Below are positions 43,549 through 53,179 of a DNA stretch of 64,000 nucleotides, piece by piece; positions within the stretch are counted from its first letter, which is position 1, and each line of letters starts with the position of its first letter. Source of the DNA: Arthrobacter koreensis (GTDB taxonomy: Bacteria > Actinomycetota > Actinomycetes > Actinomycetales > Micrococcaceae). The translations under genes were made by a program, and so were the position numbers. A model generated the notes under the pieces. That model had not been told where the DNA came from and did not search any database. It saw nothing but the letters and a program-made list of their open reading frames with translations. The stretch covers positions 434,001 through 498,000 of the forward strand of contig NZ_WACG01000002.1 of NCBI RefSeq assembly GCF_009193255.1, in the 5' to 3' direction.

Positions 43549-44574
43549 ATGGGCGACCATAGTCACGGCAGTCCGAACACCTCGGGCACCGTCGCTACGG
43601 CTGGCCAGGGCGAAGAAGGGGAATTCCAGAATCCTGGACTTCCCCCGCACCGTCCTCGCCTGGCCGACACGGATCCCCGGGCTGAGAAGCGGTCCGAGAA
43701 GCAGGTGGCGATTCTCTTCGCCATCTCGGTGCTCGGTACGCTCCTGTTTTTCTACGGATATTTCTTTATCCGCCTGGATGAGAGCATCGGGACGCTGCGC
43801 GTCCAGAACCTGTTCCTGGGCCTCGGCACCGCTTTCGCGATGCTCGGCATCGGCGTCGGTATTGTCCACTGGGCCAAGACCCTCATGCCGGACCACGAAG
43901 TCATCGAGGAACGCCACGAGATCCGTCCGGAAGAGGACCGCGTTGTCGCCGAGAAGATGATCGGCGACATCATCGAGGAAACCGGCATCAAGCGCCGCCC
44001 GCTGATCCGCAACACCCTCCTGGGTGCCATGGCACTGGCTCCGCTGCCCGCTATCGTCCTGTTCCGCGACCTGGGCCCGCTGCCCGGTGACGTCCTGCGC
44101 CACACCATGTGGGACAACGGCGTACGCCTGACCCGCGACCCGAGCGGCACCCCCATCAAGGCTTCGGACGTCACCCTGGGCTCTGCTTTCCACGTGATCC
44201 CCGAAGGCCTGAACGACGCCGAGCACAAGCTCGAGGAAAAGGCCAAGGCTGTTGTCCTGCTCATGCGCCTGGACCCGTCCGGGCTGAACCCCTCCCCCGG
44301 ACGCGAAGACTGGTCCGTGGACGGCATCGTTGCCTACTCCAAGATCTGCACCCACGTTGGCTGCCCGGTGGCACTCTACGAACAGCACACGCACCACCTG
44401 CTGTGCCCGTGCCACCAGTCCACCTTCGACCTGACCCAGGAATGCGCTGTCATCTTCGGTCCGGCCGTCCGTCCACTGCCGCAGCTGCCGATCGCCGTTG
44501 ACGACGAGGGCTACCTCATTGCCACCAGCGACTTCACTGAACCCGTTGGACCGAGCTACTGGGAGCGTGGCTGA
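43549..44574 (+). CDS. qcrA: Rieske iron-sulfur subunit QcrA
   Basis: Holds the 2Fe-2S cluster of the bc1 complex. The 341-residue protein has a polar N-terminus and three membrane helices (about 60-200), then the Rieske domain. Cluster boxes are CTHVGC (Cys267, His269) and CPCH (Cys286, His289), with Cys272 and Cys288 forming the disulfide. Three helices rather than one are typical of actinobacterial QcrA. ATG 43549 has GAGGGG upstream; ATG 43537 is possible. Confidence 0.96.
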   Translation: MGDHSHGSPNTSGTVATAGQGEEGEFQNPGLPPHRPRLADTDPRAEKRSEKQVAILFAISVLGTLLFFYGYFFIRLDESIGTLRVQNLFLGLGTAFAMLGIGVGIVHWAKTLMPDHEVIEERHEIRPEEDRVVAEKMIGDIIEETGIKRRPLIRNTLLGAMALAPLPAIVLFRDLGPLPGDVLRHTMWDNGVRLTRDPSGTPIKASDVTLGSAFHVIPEGLNDAEHKLEEKAKAVVLLMRLDPSGLNPSPGREDWSVDGIVAYSKICTHVGCPVALYEQHTHHLLCPCHQSTFDLTQECAVIFGPAVRPLPQLPIAVDDEGYLIATSDFTEPVGPSYWERG

Positions 44575-44576
44575 TC

Positions 44577-46271
44577 ATGAGTGCTACCTCTGTATCCGGC
44601 ACCTACGAGCCGAAGACCAAGCTCGGGCGCATCACCAACTTCGTCGACTCCCGCGTAAGCGGCTCGATGATGGTCAAGGAGTTCGGCCGCAAGGTCTTCC
44701 CTGACCACTGGTCCTTCATGTTTGGTGAAGTGGCGCTCTACAGCTTCGTCATTTTGCTCCTCTCCGGAACGTTCCTGACGTTCTTCTTTGATCCGTCCAT
44801 GGCGGAAACCCACTACGAAGGCAGCTACGTTCCGCTCAAGGGCGTAGAGATGTCCGTTGCCTACGCTTCGTCGCTGGATATCTCCTTCGACGTTCGCGGC
44901 GGCCTCTTCATGCGCCAGGTCCACCACTGGTCGGCCCTGCTGTTTGTTGCCTCCGTATCGGTGCACATGCTGCGCGTCTTCTTCACGGGCGCGTTCCGCA
45001 AGCCCCGCGAACTGAACTGGGTAGTGGGCGGCGTGCTGCTCATCCTGGCCCTGGCTGCCGGCTTCACCGGCTACTCGCTCCCCGATGACCTGCTCTCCGG
45101 CAACGGCCTGCGCATCATCGACGGCGTGATCAAGGCTGTTCCGGTTGTTGGCACCTACATCAGCTTCTTCCTCTTCGGCGGCGAGTTCCCCGGAACCGCA
45201 GTGATTGGACGCCTGTACGTCCTTCACATCCTGCTGGTTCCTGCCCTGATCCTGCTGATGATCGGCATCCACCTCTTCATGGTGGTCATCCACAAGCACA
45301 CCCAGTGGCGCGGTCCGGGACGTACCAACAACAACGTTGTCGGCTTCCCGGTTGGACCGGTCTACGCAGCGAAGGCCGGTGGATTCTTCTTCATCGTCTT
45401 CGGCATCATTGCCTTCATCTCGGCAGTGTTCACGATCAACCCGATCTGGAACTACGGTCCGTATGACCCCTCCCCCGTGTCCGCAGGCACCCAGCCTGAC
45501 TGGTACATCGGCTGGGTCGACGGCGCACTGCGCCTGATGCCGGGCTGGCTGTTCGGCTTCCCGTTTGAGTGGAACATTCCGTTCCCCTGGGGCGTCAACA
45601 CCCTGTCCCTGAACGTCCTGCTGCCGGCCCTTGTGCCTGCAGGCATCGTGTTCACGCTCCTGTTCACCTGGCCGTGGATCGAAGCCTGGGTCACCAAGGA
45701 CAAGCGGATCCACAACCTGCTGGACCGTCCGCGCAACGCTCCGACCCGCACCGCCATCGGTGTTGCCGGCGTCATCTTCTACTGCGTCATGTGGGCCGCT
45801 GCCAGCTCCGACCTCATCGCCACGCACTTCCTGGTGTCGCTAAACGATGTGACGTACTGGCTCCGCTTCCTGTTCTTCTTCGGACCGGTCATCGGATTCA
45901 TCGTGACCCGCCGCATCGCCCTGGCACTGCAGCGCAAGGACCGCGAGATTGTCCTTCACGGCGTCGAGAGCGGCCGCATCGTCCGCCTCCCGCACGGTGA
46001 GTACATCGAGGTTCACGAGCCGCTGGACGAGTTCAAGCGCTACAAGCTCGTTGCGTTCGATTCCCCCGAGGTCACTCCGGCACAGCCGGACGCCAAGGGC
46101 AAGATCAGCCGCAGCGAGAAGCGCCGCGGGGCCCTCTCCCGGTTCTTCTTCGAAGACCGTGTTGCTCCGGTGACCCCGGCCGAGCTTGAGGCCGCACACC
46201 ACCACGAACCGCATGCCGAAGTTGAGGCAAGCGAAGTGGATGAGGCTCCGGCCTCGATCGAGAAGCACTAG
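44577..46271 (+). CDS. qcrB: Cytochrome b subunit QcrB
   Basis: The quinol-oxidising core of the bc1 complex, 564 residues with eight predicted helices. Heme-ligand regions include RQVHHWSALLFVASVSVHMLRVFF and HILLVPALILLMIGIHLFMVVIH. A 120-residue cytoplasmic C-terminal tail is rich in Glu, Ala and His, as in other actinobacteria. The start ATG 44577 lies 2 nt after qcrA. A strong terminator follows the gene. Confidence 0.96.
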   Translation: MSATSVSGTYEPKTKLGRITNFVDSRVSGSMMVKEFGRKVFPDHWSFMFGEVALYSFVILLLSGTFLTFFFDPSMAETHYEGSYVPLKGVEMSVAYASSLDISFDVRGGLFMRQVHHWSALLFVASVSVHMLRVFFTGAFRKPRELNWVVGGVLLILALAAGFTGYSLPDDLLSGNGLRIIDGVIKAVPVVGTYISFFLFGGEFPGTAVIGRLYVLHILLVPALILLMIGIHLFMVVIHKHTQWRGPGRTNNNVVGFPVGPVYAAKAGGFFFIVFGIIAFISAVFTINPIWNYGPYDPSPVSAGTQPDWYIGWVDGALRLMPGWLFGFPFEWNIPFPWGVNTLSLNVLLPALVPAGIVFTLLFTWPWIEAWVTKDKRIHNLLDRPRNAPTRTAIGVAGVIFYCVMWAAASSDLIATHFLVSLNDVTYWLRFLFFFGPVIGFIVTRRIALALQRKDREIVLHGVESGRIVRLPHGEYIEVHEPLDEFKRYKLVAFDSPEVTPAQPDAKGKISRSEKRRGALSRFFFEDRVAPVTPAELEAAHHHEPHAEVEASEVDEAPASIEKH

Positions 46272-46283
46272 CTCGAACACTCA

Positions 46284-46324
46284 GGAAGCCCCCGTCCTTT
46301 GGGACGGGGGCTTCCTTGTTTTTC
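46284..46324 (+). terminator. Terminator of ctaE-qcrCAB
   Basis: Perfect 15-bp stem (46284-46298 with 46303-46317), TTTG loop, then a TGTTTTT tail. Classic intrinsic terminator. Confidence 0.9.
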
Positions 46325-46354
46325 CTGTCGTGGTTGCAGCCGGGACGGTGCCGC

Positions 46355-46912
46355 CTAGAGCGCGAACGGCACTTTCGAGGGCAGCGGATAACGGCGGACA
46401 GGGTGGTCCAGGTCCGCGAAGGGCGCGGACCCGATGCTCAGCTTGGTGAAGTCCAGCCGGGATTCCCTCAGGACTACCTGAATGCCTTTGACCGCCAGCT
46501 TTACGTCCGGAACGAGGCACAGGATATTCAGCTTGTACGGGCTGAAGCCGGTCTCCTCGACGGAGCCGAGTCCCCGCCAGGAAAAGTAGGTGCCGATGGC
46601 GGTTGCTGCCTTGTGCTCAAGGTACCTGTCACGCTCGGTCCCGTCCTTGGTCTTGAGAGCGTACTGGGCTATGACCCAGTGCTGCTCCTCCTCGGGGATT
46701 TCGGCGTACCCCTCCCCCGCCGCCGATTCTCCATACCCGTGGATCAGCTCCTCCGCTTGCCCGGAGTCAATGCCTTCCTTGACGGAGACGGTTCCCTCGT
46801 GGCCAACCCTTCCCTTGGTGTACATGAGCGAAAGATCCTCAGGCTCATAGACAACTTCCTTGAAGAGCATCCCGCGCGGCGGGTCCTGCTTGTACATCCT
46901 CAGGATCTCCAT
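46355..46912 (-). CDS. Unrecognised 185-residue protein next to GntR
   Basis: I do not recognise a family. The protein has no signal or membrane segment. It carries an acidic Gly-rich region (GYGESAAGEGYAEIPEEEQ, about 65-85), a central conserved-looking SWRGLGSVEETGFSPYKLN and a basic C-terminus ending KVPFAL. ATG 46912 is supported by GGAGGGA 8 nt upstream. It follows the GntR gene by 23 nt, so the pair probably forms an operon and GntR may control this gene. Confidence 0.6.
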   Translation of the reverse strand: MEILRMYKQDPPRGMLFKEVVYEPEDLSLMYTKGRVGHEGTVSVKEGIDSGQAEELIHGYGESAAGEGYAEIPEEEQHWVIAQYALKTKDGTERDRYLEHKAATAIGTYFSWRGLGSVEETGFSPYKLNILCLVPDVKLAVKGIQVVLRESRLDFTKLSIGSAPFADLDHPVRRYPLPSKVPFAL

Positions 46913-46935
46913 GCGGCAATCCCTCCATTCTTGGT

Positions 46936-47733
46936 TCAGGTCGCCTGGTGGCGTCCGGGGTGGTAAGTGCGCGGTGTCCGGATTCCGGGCCGCTGAAGCG
47001 GCACCCAGAGCTTGTAGCGGTCGGCGCGATAGTAGGACACGGAGTAGTCCACCATCGACCGGGAGACGTACGCGTGGCGCTGGATTTTCAGGAGCGGAGC
47101 GCCAAGGTCCACATTGAGGAGCCTCGCAGTCGACGCTGTGGCTGCCGTGGCCTCGATGGTGTCCTCGCCCCACTCAATGACCATGCCGTACCGCTCACTC
47201 AGGACCCGGTACAGCGACGTGGGAGGCTCTTCTTCCAGCATGCCCGGAACGTTCCAGGCGGGAATGAAGTTCTCGTCCACGCTCATGGGCTCACCGTCGG
47301 CCAGCAGCTGGCGGCGGAAGCGCACCACAGGCTGCCCGGGGTCGATCTGGAGTTCCCGGGCCACGAGATGGGACGCAGGCACCTGCTCGAACGTGAGCAC
47401 GCGTGCATCCGGCACCATGCCCCGCCGGTGCATCTCCTCGCTGTAGGAAGTCAGCTTGATCTGCAGGTCCATCTTGGGCCTGGCAACGAACGTTCCCACG
47501 CCGACAACGCGCTCCAGGACCTCATCCGCCACGAGGGCGTCAATGGCCTGCCGCACTGTCATGCGGGCTACCTGGAAGTGTTCCGAGAGCTCGCGTTCCG
47601 AGGGCACGGCCGTACCGGGAGGAGCGTGCAGCTCGACGAACCGCCGCAGGATCTCTTCGAGCTGACGGTGCTTGGCTTTCCCGGACTCCGGATCGATCCC
47701 GTCCGGAAAGGATTTCAGGGCACGCTTGATCAT
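46936..47733 (-). CDS. GntR family regulator (HutC/UTRA type)
   Basis: A 265-residue regulator with an N-terminal winged helix (about 22-90, PSERELSEHFQVARMTVRQAIDALV) and a C-terminal UTRA ligand-binding domain (about 110-250, YRADRYKLWVPLQ). HutC-subfamily proteins sense sugars, amines or other small molecules. ATG 47733 is chosen because it begins near the fold; an in-frame extension 31 codons upstream is less likely. It probably regulates the following unknown gene and possibly itself. Confidence 0.9.
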   Translation of the reverse strand: MIKRALKSFPDGIDPESGKAKHRQLEEILRRFVELHAPPGTAVPSERELSEHFQVARMTVRQAIDALVADEVLERVVGVGTFVARPKMDLQIKLTSYSEEMHRRGMVPDARVLTFEQVPASHLVARELQIDPGQPVVRFRRQLLADGEPMSVDENFIPAWNVPGMLEEEPPTSLYRVLSERYGMVIEWGEDTIEATAATASTARLLNVDLGAPLLKIQRHAYVSRSMVDYSVSYYRADRYKLWVPLQRPGIRTPRTYHPGRHQAT

Positions 47734-47898
47734 GGCTCGGGGACCGGGCGTGCAGGCAGCGGTTCGGACATGGGCGGGCCGGACCTTCCTCTGGGTGGGG
47801 TGCTTATCCAAGGATACCGGGGGCACACGCCGGCCACGGACTTCCTGCCCTCCCCTCCCAGGGGTTCGTCCGGCCTGCCCCGGAACGCCCGCACATGG

Positions 47899-47938
47899 AA
47901 AAAACCGGAGGGCCCGCAGGTACCTGCGGGCCCTCCGG
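47899..47938 (-). terminator. Terminator of ctaC-ctaD-ctaF
   Basis: A 17-bp perfect inverted repeat with no spacer (47905-47921 with 47922-47938), followed on the minus strand by TTTTTT at 47904-47899. Lies just after ctaF. Confidence 0.9.
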
Positions 47939-47968
47939 CCAACTGATCTTTAGTTGTGGCTGCTAAGC

Positions 47969-48370
47969 CTAGTGCGCGTGGTTACCGCGGCTGTATTCGT
48001 AAACCCAGCCGATCAGGCCGACGACGGCGAGGCCGACGCTGATGTACAGCACCCACCATCCGACGGCGAGACCGAGGAAGGCACCGGCGCAGGCGGTCGC
48101 CAGGACAAGCGGCCACCAGCTCCAGGGGCTGAAGAAGCCCTGTTCGCCGGATCCTTCGTGGATTTCGGCATCAAGCCGGTCTTCCGGGCGCATGCCCACC
48201 CGGCGTGCCGTGAACATCAGGTAGTACCCGATCATCAGGGACATGCCGGCGGTCAGGAACAGTGCCAGGAAGCCTACCGGCTCCATCCACTCAACGAGGT
48301 AACCGTAGACAACGCCAACCGCTGCGAAGAACGGCGCCATCAGGAGGAAGAGCTTTGCCTCGATTTTCAC
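47969..48370 (-). CDS. ctaF: Cytochrome c oxidase subunit IV (CtaF)
   Basis: The actinobacteria-specific small subunit of the aa3 oxidase, 133 residues with four predicted helices (two before, two after the loop [38 protein letters not shown]). Its start overlaps the ctaD stop by 4 nt. It is the last gene of ctaC-ctaD-ctaF. Confidence 0.93.
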   Translation of the reverse strand: MKIEAKLFLLMAPFFAAVGVVYGYLVEWMEPVGFLALFLTAGMSLMIGYYLMFTARRVGMRPEDRLDAEIHEGSGEQGFFSPWSWWPLVLATACAGAFLGLAVGWWVLYISVGLAVVGLIGWVYEYSRGNHAH

Positions 48371-50094
48371 TGGACGCTCTCCTTGCGGTCAGCCGAACCG
48401 TAGACCTTGCCCGGTGCGGACTCGTTGGTGACGGTCTGCTGCAGTTCCGGGTGGTGCAGGTCCAGGGCCGGACGCTCCGAACGGATTCGGGGCAGCGACG
48501 TGAAGTTGTGGCGCGGCGGCGGGCAGGAAGTAGCCCACTCGAGAGAGGCACCGAAGCCCCACGGGTCATCCACTTCAACCTTCTTGCCGTGACGCCAGGT
48601 GATGTACACGTTCCAGAAGAACGGGATCAGGGAGGCACCCAGGACAAAGGAGGCGATCGTGGAGAACTGGTTCATCGCGGTGAAGTTGTCTTCCACGAGG
48701 TAGTCAGCGTAGCGGCGCGGCATGCCGATGACACCCAGCCAGTGCTGGATCATGAACGTGCCGTGGAAGCCCAGGAACAGGAGCCAGAAGTGGATCTTGC
48801 CCAGGCGTTCATTGAGCATCTTGCCGGTCCACTTGGGCCACCAGAAGTAGAAGCCTGCGAACATTGCGAAGACGACGGTACCGAAGACTACGTAGTGGAA
48901 GTGTGCAACCACGAAGTAGGTGTCCGAGACGTGGAAGTCCAGCGGCGGAGCCGAGAGGATGATGCCGGTCAGGCCACCGAAGAGGAAGGTGATCAGGAAG
49001 CCGATGCTCCAGAGCATCGGAGTTTCAAAGGTGATCGATCCTCGCCACATGGTGCCGATCCAGTTGAAGAACTTCACGCCGGTCGGTACCGCGATGAGCA
49101 TGGTCATGAAGGCAAAGAACGGCAGCATGACGGCGCCGGTCACGTACATGTGGTGGGCCCACACGGTCACGGACAGGGCAGCAATGGCAATCGTTGCGTA
49201 GACCAGGCCCTTGTAGCCGAAGATCGGCTTGCGGCTGAAGACCGGGAAGATCTCCGACACGATGCCGAAGAACGGCAGGGCGATGATGTACACCTCGGGG
49301 TGACCGAAGAACCAGAACAGGTGCTGCCAGAGGACTGCGCCGCCGTTCTCGGGATCGAAGATGTGCGCACCGAACCGGCGGTCCGCGCCAAGTGCGAACA
49401 GAGCGGCAGCCAGCGGCGGGAACGCCATCAGGATCAGGATGGCGGTAACCAGCGTGTTCCAGGTGAAGATCGGCATGCGCCACATGGTCATGCCCGGGGC
49501 ACGCATGCAGATGATCGTGGTAATGAAGTTCACCGCACCCAGGATGGTGCCGAAGCCGGAGAGGGCAAGGCCGAAGACCCAGAGGTCACCACCGACACCC
49601 GGGGAGAATGTCGTGTTCGACAATGGCGCATAGGCGAACCAGCCAAAGGAGGCGGCGCCCTGCGGGGTGATGAACCCGGAAACCGCGATGGTGCTGCCAA
49701 AGAGGAAGAACCAGAACGCCAGCGCGTTAAGCCGGGGGAAGGCGACGTCGGGTGCGCCGATCTGCAGCGGCATCATCACGTTGGCGAAGCCGGCGAAGAG
49801 CGGGGTTGCGAACATCAGCAGCATGACGGTGCCGTGCATGGTGAAGAGCTGGTTGTACTGTTCCTTGGTCTGCAGGATCTGCATTCCGGGTTCAAACAGC
49901 TCGGCACGGATGACCAGGGCCATCACGCCGCCGAGGCAGAAGAAGATGAATGACGCGATCAGGTACATGTACCCGATGGTCTTGTGGTCAGTGGAGGTGA
50001 TCCAGTTGACGACGATGCGTCCCTTGGAGACCGGCACAACGCGCGGTGCGACCCGCGTGCCTGATTCCTCCGAAGTGTATTCCAGGGTAGTCAT
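48367..50094 (-). CDS. ctaD: Cytochrome c oxidase subunit I (CtaD)
   Basis: Carries heme a, heme a3 and CuB and performs oxygen reduction and proton pumping. The 575-residue protein has twelve predicted helices and the motifs [19 protein letters not shown] (CuB His and cross-linked Tyr) and [10 protein letters not shown], with low-spin heme ligands in [10 protein letters not shown] and [12 protein letters not shown]. The C-terminus extends about 50 residues with the SCPPPRHNF segment found in actinobacteria. Preceded by ctaC 18 nt upstream. Confidence 0.97.
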   Translation of the reverse strand: MTTLEYTSEESGTRVAPRVVPVSKGRIVVNWITSTDHKTIGYMYLIASFIFFCLGGVMALVIRAELFEPGMQILQTKEQYNQLFTMHGTVMLLMFATPLFAGFANVMMPLQIGAPDVAFPRLNALAFWFFLFGSTIAVSGFITPQGAASFGWFAYAPLSNTTFSPGVGGDLWVFGLALSGFGTILGAVNFITTIICMRAPGMTMWRMPIFTWNTLVTAILILMAFPPLAAALFALGADRRFGAHIFDPENGGAVLWQHLFWFFGHPEVYIIALPFFGIVSEIFPVFSRKPIFGYKGLVYATIAIAALSVTVWAHHMYVTGAVMLPFFAFMTMLIAVPTGVKFFNWIGTMWRGSITFETPMLWSIGFLITFLFGGLTGIILSAPPLDFHVSDTYFVVAHFHYVVFGTVVFAMFAGFYFWWPKWTGKMLNERLGKIHFWLLFLGFHGTFMIQHWLGVIGMPRRYADYLVEDNFTAMNQFSTIASFVLGASLIPFFWNVYITWRHGKKVEVDDPWGFGASLEWATSCPPPRHNFTSLPRIRSERPALDLHHPELQQTVTNESAPGKVYGSADRKESVQ

Positions 50095-50112
50095 AGCTTT
50101 CCTCCTACCTCC

Positions 50113-50958
50113 TTACTTCGTCGGATTCAGGTTGGTGTTGCGGTCGTATTCAGCACCCAGCTGGCCATCGTCGAGGGTAGCGATGTACGCCTCGTACTCG
50201 GCCTCGGAGACGACCTTCACATTGAAGAGCATTTCAGAGTGGTACTCGCCGCAGAGCTCGGCACACTTGCCTTCGAAGGTGCCCTCCTGCTGCGGGGTGA
50301 GGGTGATGTAGTTGGTGCGGCCCGGGATCATGTCCCGCTTCTGCAGGAACGCAGGCACCCAGAAGGAGTGGATGACGTCGCGCGAGTTGAGCTGCAGTTC
50401 AACGGACTTGTTGACCGGCAGGTACAGCGTGGGGAATTCGTCCTGGGACTTTTCCTCGCCGTCCAGGTTGACCTGGACACCGCTGTAGTACTTGTCTTCC
50501 TTGACGTAGTTGAAGTCCCAGGCCCACTGCTTGCCGCGGACGTCCACAATGACGTCCGGATCATCAACGCGGGCGTCGAGTGCCCGGATGTCGCGGTCGG
50601 TGAAGAAGAAGAGCACCAGGACCATGAACAGCGGGATCGCCGTGTAGAAGATTTCCAGCGGCAGGTTGTAGCTGAGCTGGCGCGGGTAGCCGGTCTCGTT
50701 CTTCCGGCGACGGTAGGCGATGATGCACCACAGGATCAGTCCCCAGGTGAGGATACCTACGGCCAGAGCAGCAATCCATGAATTGACCCAGAGGTCCATG
50801 ATGCGGCCGGTGTGGTTGGTCGTGTCCCGTTCCGTGGGCAGCCAGCCCTTTTGGACATCTGATGAACAACCCGATAAAAACAACGCGCCGGCCGACGTTA
50901 CGGCTGAGATCTTTAAGATCCTGGCGCGTCGGCTGCTGGTTCGGTCCTGCGAACTCAC
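50113..50958 (-). CDS. ctaC: Cytochrome c oxidase subunit II (CtaC)
   Basis: Accepts electrons from QcrC through CuA. The 281-residue lipoprotein has a signal peptide with lipobox LSGC (Cys31), two membrane helices (about 58-110) and the CuA domain, whose binding motif is CAELCGEYHSEM near the C-terminus, plus HSFWVPAF. GTG 50958 has AGAGGAAGGG upstream on the coding strand. First gene of ctaC-ctaD-ctaF. Confidence 0.96.
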   Translation of the reverse strand: MSSQDRTSSRRARILKISAVTSAGALFLSGCSSDVQKGWLPTERDTTNHTGRIMDLWVNSWIAALAVGILTWGLILWCIIAYRRRKNETGYPRQLSYNLPLEIFYTAIPLFMVLVLFFFTDRDIRALDARVDDPDVIVDVRGKQWAWDFNYVKEDKYYSGVQVNLDGEEKSQDEFPTLYLPVNKSVELQLNSRDVIHSFWVPAFLQKRDMIPGRTNYITLTPQQEGTFEGKCAELCGEYHSEMLFNVKVVSEAEYEAYIATLDDGQLGAEYDRNTNLNPTK

Positions 50959-51062
50959 AGACGGCCCTTCCTCTTGTTACGTGCAAGTGCGGCACAGCGG
51001 ACAGAAAAATCCCCCAGCTGCGCACGATCAGTTTTACTACTACGTGTAGAGCTTACCCCGGA

Positions 51063-51094
51063 CGCGGTGCTGTCCAGTGACAGACCGCACCGCG
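51063..51094 (-). terminator. Hairpin between erpA and ctaC
   Basis: CGCGGTGC pairs with GCACCGCG (51063-51070 and 51087-51094), with a nested TGTC/GACA stem. It lies after the erpA stop and before the ctaC promoter. No T-tract. Confidence 0.45.
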
Positions 51095-51143
51095 TGCCGG
51101 GCAGAATACCCTCTATTACGGCCCGAAAGCCGCGGTTTCAGGC

Positions 51144-51533
51144 CTAGTGGAAGGAGTCTCCACAGGCGCAGGAGCCACCGGCGTTGGGATTGTCGATGGT
51201 GAAACCCTGCTTGGAAATCGTATCTTCGAAATCGATCGAGGCTCCGGCCAGGTACGGCACGCTCATCTTGTCGACGATGACCTCGACGCCGTCGAAGTCG
51301 CGTACGGCGTCCCCGTCGAGCACGCGCTCGTCGAAGTAAAGCTGGTAGATCAGGCCCGAGCAGCCTCCGGGCTGAACGGCAACCCGCAGCCGCAGGTCGG
51401 TGCGGCCCTCCTGCTCAAGGAGGGAGCGGACCTTGCCGGCAGCTACCTCGGAGAGCATCACGTCATGCGTGGGCAGTTCTTCGGCGGCTTCGGTTCCAAC
51501 CAGGCCAGCGTTCTCACTCGTGGAAGTGCTCAT
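51144..51533 (-). CDS. erpA: Iron-sulfur cluster insertion protein ErpA
   Basis: An A-type carrier that delivers Fe-S clusters to apoproteins. The 129-residue protein has a polar N-terminal extension (about 28 residues) and the three conserved cysteines in GGCSG and CACGDSF. A-type carriers supply respiratory and other Fe-S proteins; the adjacent oxidase operon fits that context. ATG 51533 is preceded by AGAGAAG; a frame with 24 extra residues has poor composition. Confidence 0.92.
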   Translation of the reverse strand: MSTSTSENAGLVGTEAAEELPTHDVMLSEVAAGKVRSLLEQEGRTDLRLRVAVQPGGCSGLIYQLYFDERVLDGDAVRDFDGVEVIVDKMSVPYLAGASIDFEDTISKQGFTIDNPNAGGSCACGDSFH

Positions 51534-51643
51534 TGCTTCTCTCTTTCCGTCCGGGCGGCCGGCCCGCTCAGCAGCTTGGCGCTGTGCGGGCCGGTGCCAG
51601 TTCACTCAATGGTACGTCGGCGCACCCCTTCAGCAGTAACGGG

Positions 51644-53050
51644 CTAAGGGGTTTCCTGCATTCCCAGACGGGCCAAAAGAAGGGCCTCAGCGAGAATCGC
51701 ATTCTCGAAGTCACCCAGGTGCAGGGACTCGTTAGCCGAGTGTGCCCGGGAATCCGGATCTTCCACGCCGGTGATCAGGATCGATGCCTGCGGGAAGACC
51801 TCCACGAGGTCCGCAATGAATGGGATTGAGCCGCCGACGCCCATCTCGACGGGCGTTGCTCCCCACGCTGTTTCCAGGGCCCACAGAGCAGTCTTGGCGG
51901 CGGGGGCAGAGGTGTCGGTGGCGAAGGCGTTGCCCCGCTCCCCCGGAGTGAAGGTCACTTCGGCACCGAAGGGTGCGTTGGCTGCCAGGTGGCGGGCCAT
52001 GGCGTCCATCGCGGCTTCCGGGTCCTGCCCGGGTGCCAGGCGCATGGAGAACTTCGCCCGTGCCGTGGGCTGGATGGTGTTGGAGGACATCGCCACGGAA
52101 GGTACATCGATGCCGATGATGGACAGTGCCGGCTTGGTCCAGAGGCGGGACGCGATGGACCCCTCCCCCGCCAGCCGGACAGAGTCCAGGACCGAGGAAT
52201 CCTGCCGGAAGTCGTCCTCCGGGTAGTCCACGGCGGCGTCGTCGAATCCTTCCAGTCCGTCAATGGCGAGGTTGCCGCGCTCGTCGTGGAAGGTGGCAAT
52301 GAGCCGGGCCAGCAGGGTCGGCGCATCAAGGACGGGTCCGCCGAACATCCCCGAGTGCACGGCATGGCCAAGCACCCGCACCTCGAAGGTCCCGTCGACC
52401 AGTCCGCGCAGGCTGGTGGTCAGTGCCGGCGTGCCGATCTTCCAGTTGCCGGAGTCGGCAACCACTATCACGTCGGCACGAAGCAGGTCCCGGTACGTTT
52501 CGAGGAAGGTGCGGAAGGTCGGGGAGCCGGCTTCCTCTTCGCCCTCAATGAAGAACGTGATGCCTACGCCCGGCTCGTCGCCGAGCACATCGTTCAGCGC
52601 ACGCAGGGCCGCAGCGTGGACCATGATTCCGGCCTTGTCATCCGCCGCACCGCGGCCATACAGCCGGCCGTTGCGTTCAGTCGCCGTGAACGGTTCGGTT
52701 TCCCAGAGCGCCGGATCGCCCGGCGGCTGGACATCGTGGTGGGCGTACAGGAGAACCGTGGGCTTGCCCGGCGCGGCAGGACGGCGGGCCACGACGGCGG
52801 GGCCTCCGGGCTTGCCGTTGTTGTCCACCCGCAGGATCTGCACGTCCTCCAGGCCTGCGCCGCGGAGCAGTTCCGCGACGGCGTCCGCCGAACGGTCCAG
52901 GTTTTTCGGATCGAATGAATCCCAGGCGATACCGGGAATGGCTACCAGCCTGGTGAGGTCCTCGAGCGTGCGGGGAAATGCCGCCGCCACGCTGGCGCGC
53001 AGCGCTTCTTCGTCCGGGACCGTGCTGGAGGTGTGGGAAGAGGAAGTCAT
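51644..53050 (-). CDS. M20 family dipeptidase
   Basis: A 468-residue zinc peptidase of the M20 family, in the dipeptidase group. Metal-ligand motifs are LLYAHHDVQPPGD with LYGRGAADDKAGI, then EGEEEAGS; a dimerisation domain occupies the middle (about 210-330). It probably releases amino acids from dipeptides in the cytosol. ATG 53050 is preferred because a TANNNT element lies 7 nt upstream; an in-frame start 8 codons earlier would include the promoter. Confidence 0.9.
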   Translation of the reverse strand: MTSSSHTSSTVPDEEALRASVAAAFPRTLEDLTRLVAIPGIAWDSFDPKNLDRSADAVAELLRGAGLEDVQILRVDNNGKPGGPAVVARRPAAPGKPTVLLYAHHDVQPPGDPALWETEPFTATERNGRLYGRGAADDKAGIMVHAAALRALNDVLGDEPGVGITFFIEGEEEAGSPTFRTFLETYRDLLRADVIVVADSGNWKIGTPALTTSLRGLVDGTFEVRVLGHAVHSGMFGGPVLDAPTLLARLIATFHDERGNLAIDGLEGFDDAAVDYPEDDFRQDSSVLDSVRLAGEGSIASRLWTKPALSIIGIDVPSVAMSSNTIQPTARAKFSMRLAPGQDPEAAMDAMARHLAANAPFGAEVTFTPGERGNAFATDTSAPAAKTALWALETAWGATPVEMGVGGSIPFIADLVEVFPQASILITGVEDPDSRAHSANESLHLGDFENAILAEALLLARLGMQETP

Positions 53051-53057
53051 AGGGCAC

Positions 53058-53063
53058 ACCCTA
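53058..53063 (-). promoter_or_regulatory. -10 hexamer of the leaderless M20 gene
   Basis: TAGGGT on the minus strand ends 7 nt before ATG 53050. Confidence 0.45.
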
Positions 53064-53167
53064 CAACCGCGCACCCTGCCGCTTCGAGGCGCGGGCCTGC
53101 GGCAACGCCCGCAGCTGCCGGGTTTTGGCCGCGCCGTAACGGCCGCGCACGGCCTGTGGGGTTCAGG

Positions 53168-53173
53168 TATCCT
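53168..53173 (+). promoter_or_regulatory. -10 hexamer of the leaderless DUF3043 gene
   Basis: TATCCT ends 6 nt before GTG 53180. Confidence 0.5.
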
Positions 53174-53179
53174 TGATGA

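Noticed and set aside
48262-49953. 563-codon plus-strand frame antisense to ctaD
   Set aside because: Low complexity and rich in Arg, His, Gln and Glu; it mirrors a well-supported CtaD frame.
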